DNA of 8,687 nt from Lachnospiraceae bacterium (GTDB lineage Bacteria > Bacillota > Clostridia > Lachnospirales > Lachnospiraceae), in assembly GCA_017420605.1 (NCBI GenBank), contig JAFOIS010000151.1:1-8687 (forward strand), written 5' to 3'. The translations under genes were made by a program, and so were the position numbers. The notes under the pieces are model-generated. The model did not search any database. It had not been told where the DNA came from and saw only the letters and a list, made by a program, of their open reading frames with translations. This document shows, piece after piece, positions 8,156 through 8,687 of the stretch (the stretch's first letter is position 1; every line of letters begins with the position of its first letter).

Positions 8156-8687
8156 CAATATCCTCTCTTCGGCTTCCGGTTCAGTACGAAGCCGACCGCC
8201 GCACCGACGATACCGCCGATGATGTGCGACAGATTGGAGATGTTATCCTTTACAAATATTCCCTCATAGACCTGCTGGCCGATGAAGATCAGCGCTACGA
8301 GAATGACCGTGACCGGGATCTCCCCTTCGTGAAATCCGGTGAACGACGTCAGCAGAATGAACGCGAAGACCACGCCGCTCGCCCCGCAGAGCGCCACGTT
8401 CGGAAAGAAGACGTAGTTGACCGCGGCGGTGATGAGCGCCGTGACGGCGATCATTTCCACAATGCTGATCCTGCCGTATTTCTCTTCGAGCATCGGCCCC
8501 AGAAGAAGGATATACGACATGTTGCCGATGTAGTGCTGCCACCCGGAATGCCCGAGCACATGCGTAAAGAACCGCACCCAGGTAAGCGGCGACCGGAGCG
8601 GGGAATGCCAGGTCATGAAAAAGGCCTGGCCGATCCTGCCGCCGGTCAGGGTCGACGCGATGAGCGCCGCGAGGCTGAGCGCCGCGA
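8155..8687 (-). CDS. Rhomboid family intramembrane serine protease, 5' end outside the window
   Basis: The open frame enters from the right edge with no start codon in view other than an internal Met at 8616. Counting from that Met, the rhomboid signatures are all present: the L1-loop segment FTHVLGHSGWQHYIGNM with H28 and N32 of the HxxxN motif, the catalytic serine in CGASG (S80), and the catalytic histidine in SHIIGG (H131). These form the Ser-His dyad of rhomboids, which cleave transmembrane segments near the membrane surface. About five hydrophobic segments follow or surround these motifs, and the protein ends in a basic tail, NRKPKRGY. At least 176 residues are visible; the extra 23 before the internal Met (ending LTGGRIGQAFF) continue naturally into the fold, so the true start is upstream of the window. 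First visible gene of the operon, closely coupled to the ABC ATPase. Confidence 0.93.
   Translation of the reverse strand, partial: AALSLAALIASTLTGGRIGQAFFMTWHSPLRSPLTWVRFFTHVLGHSGWQHYIGNMSYILLLGPMLEEKYGRISIVEMIAVTALITAAVNYVFFPNVALCGASGVVFAFILLTSFTGFHEGEIPVTVILVALIFIGQQVYEGIFVKDNISNLSHIIGGIVGAAVGFVLNRKPKRGY

Overview
The window reads as a GC-rich Gram-positive chromosome segment, most likely from a Lachnospiraceae-like member of the Clostridia. This is inferred from strong AGGAGG-type ribosome binding sites, a lipobox lipoprotein, sigma-A-like promoters and the protein families present. No RNA genes, CRISPR arrays, insertion sequences, phage genes or attachment sites were seen. Coding density is high, and many long antisense reading frames are by-products of G/C-biased third codon positions.

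Left part (1-2430): the 5' part of a GH13 alpha-glucosidase gene runs leftward off the window. It carries an unusual N-terminal extension of about 90 residues. A 308-base AT-richer region (599-906) separates it from a divergent, complete sodium/proline symporter gene (putP-like, 907-2430). Two sigma-A-like promoters facing opposite ways overlap in this region. A leader with an 8-bp inverted repeat precedes the symporter gene.

Middle (2431-2565): a 14-bp perfect hairpin flanked by A and T tracts lies between the convergent symporter gene and the leftward cluster. It probably terminates transcription from both sides.

Right part (8687 down to 2566, minus strand): four closely spaced co-directional genes look like one operon. 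In order of transcription they are: a rhomboid intramembrane serine protease (5' end outside the window); an ABC ATPase whose ribosome binding site overlaps the rhomboid stop codon; a 974-residue membrane protein that fuses a putative ABC exporter permease to a CPBP/Rce1-type intramembrane protease; and a secreted lipoprotein with a predicted beta-propeller-like body, a charged coiled coil and a C-terminal beta-rich domain. One operon therefore encodes two mechanistically unrelated intramembrane proteases, a complete candidate ABC exporter and a surface lipoprotein. This is the most interesting item in the window. A plausible but unproven reading is a membrane export, processing or quality-control unit. 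No substrate or precursor peptide gene is visible here.
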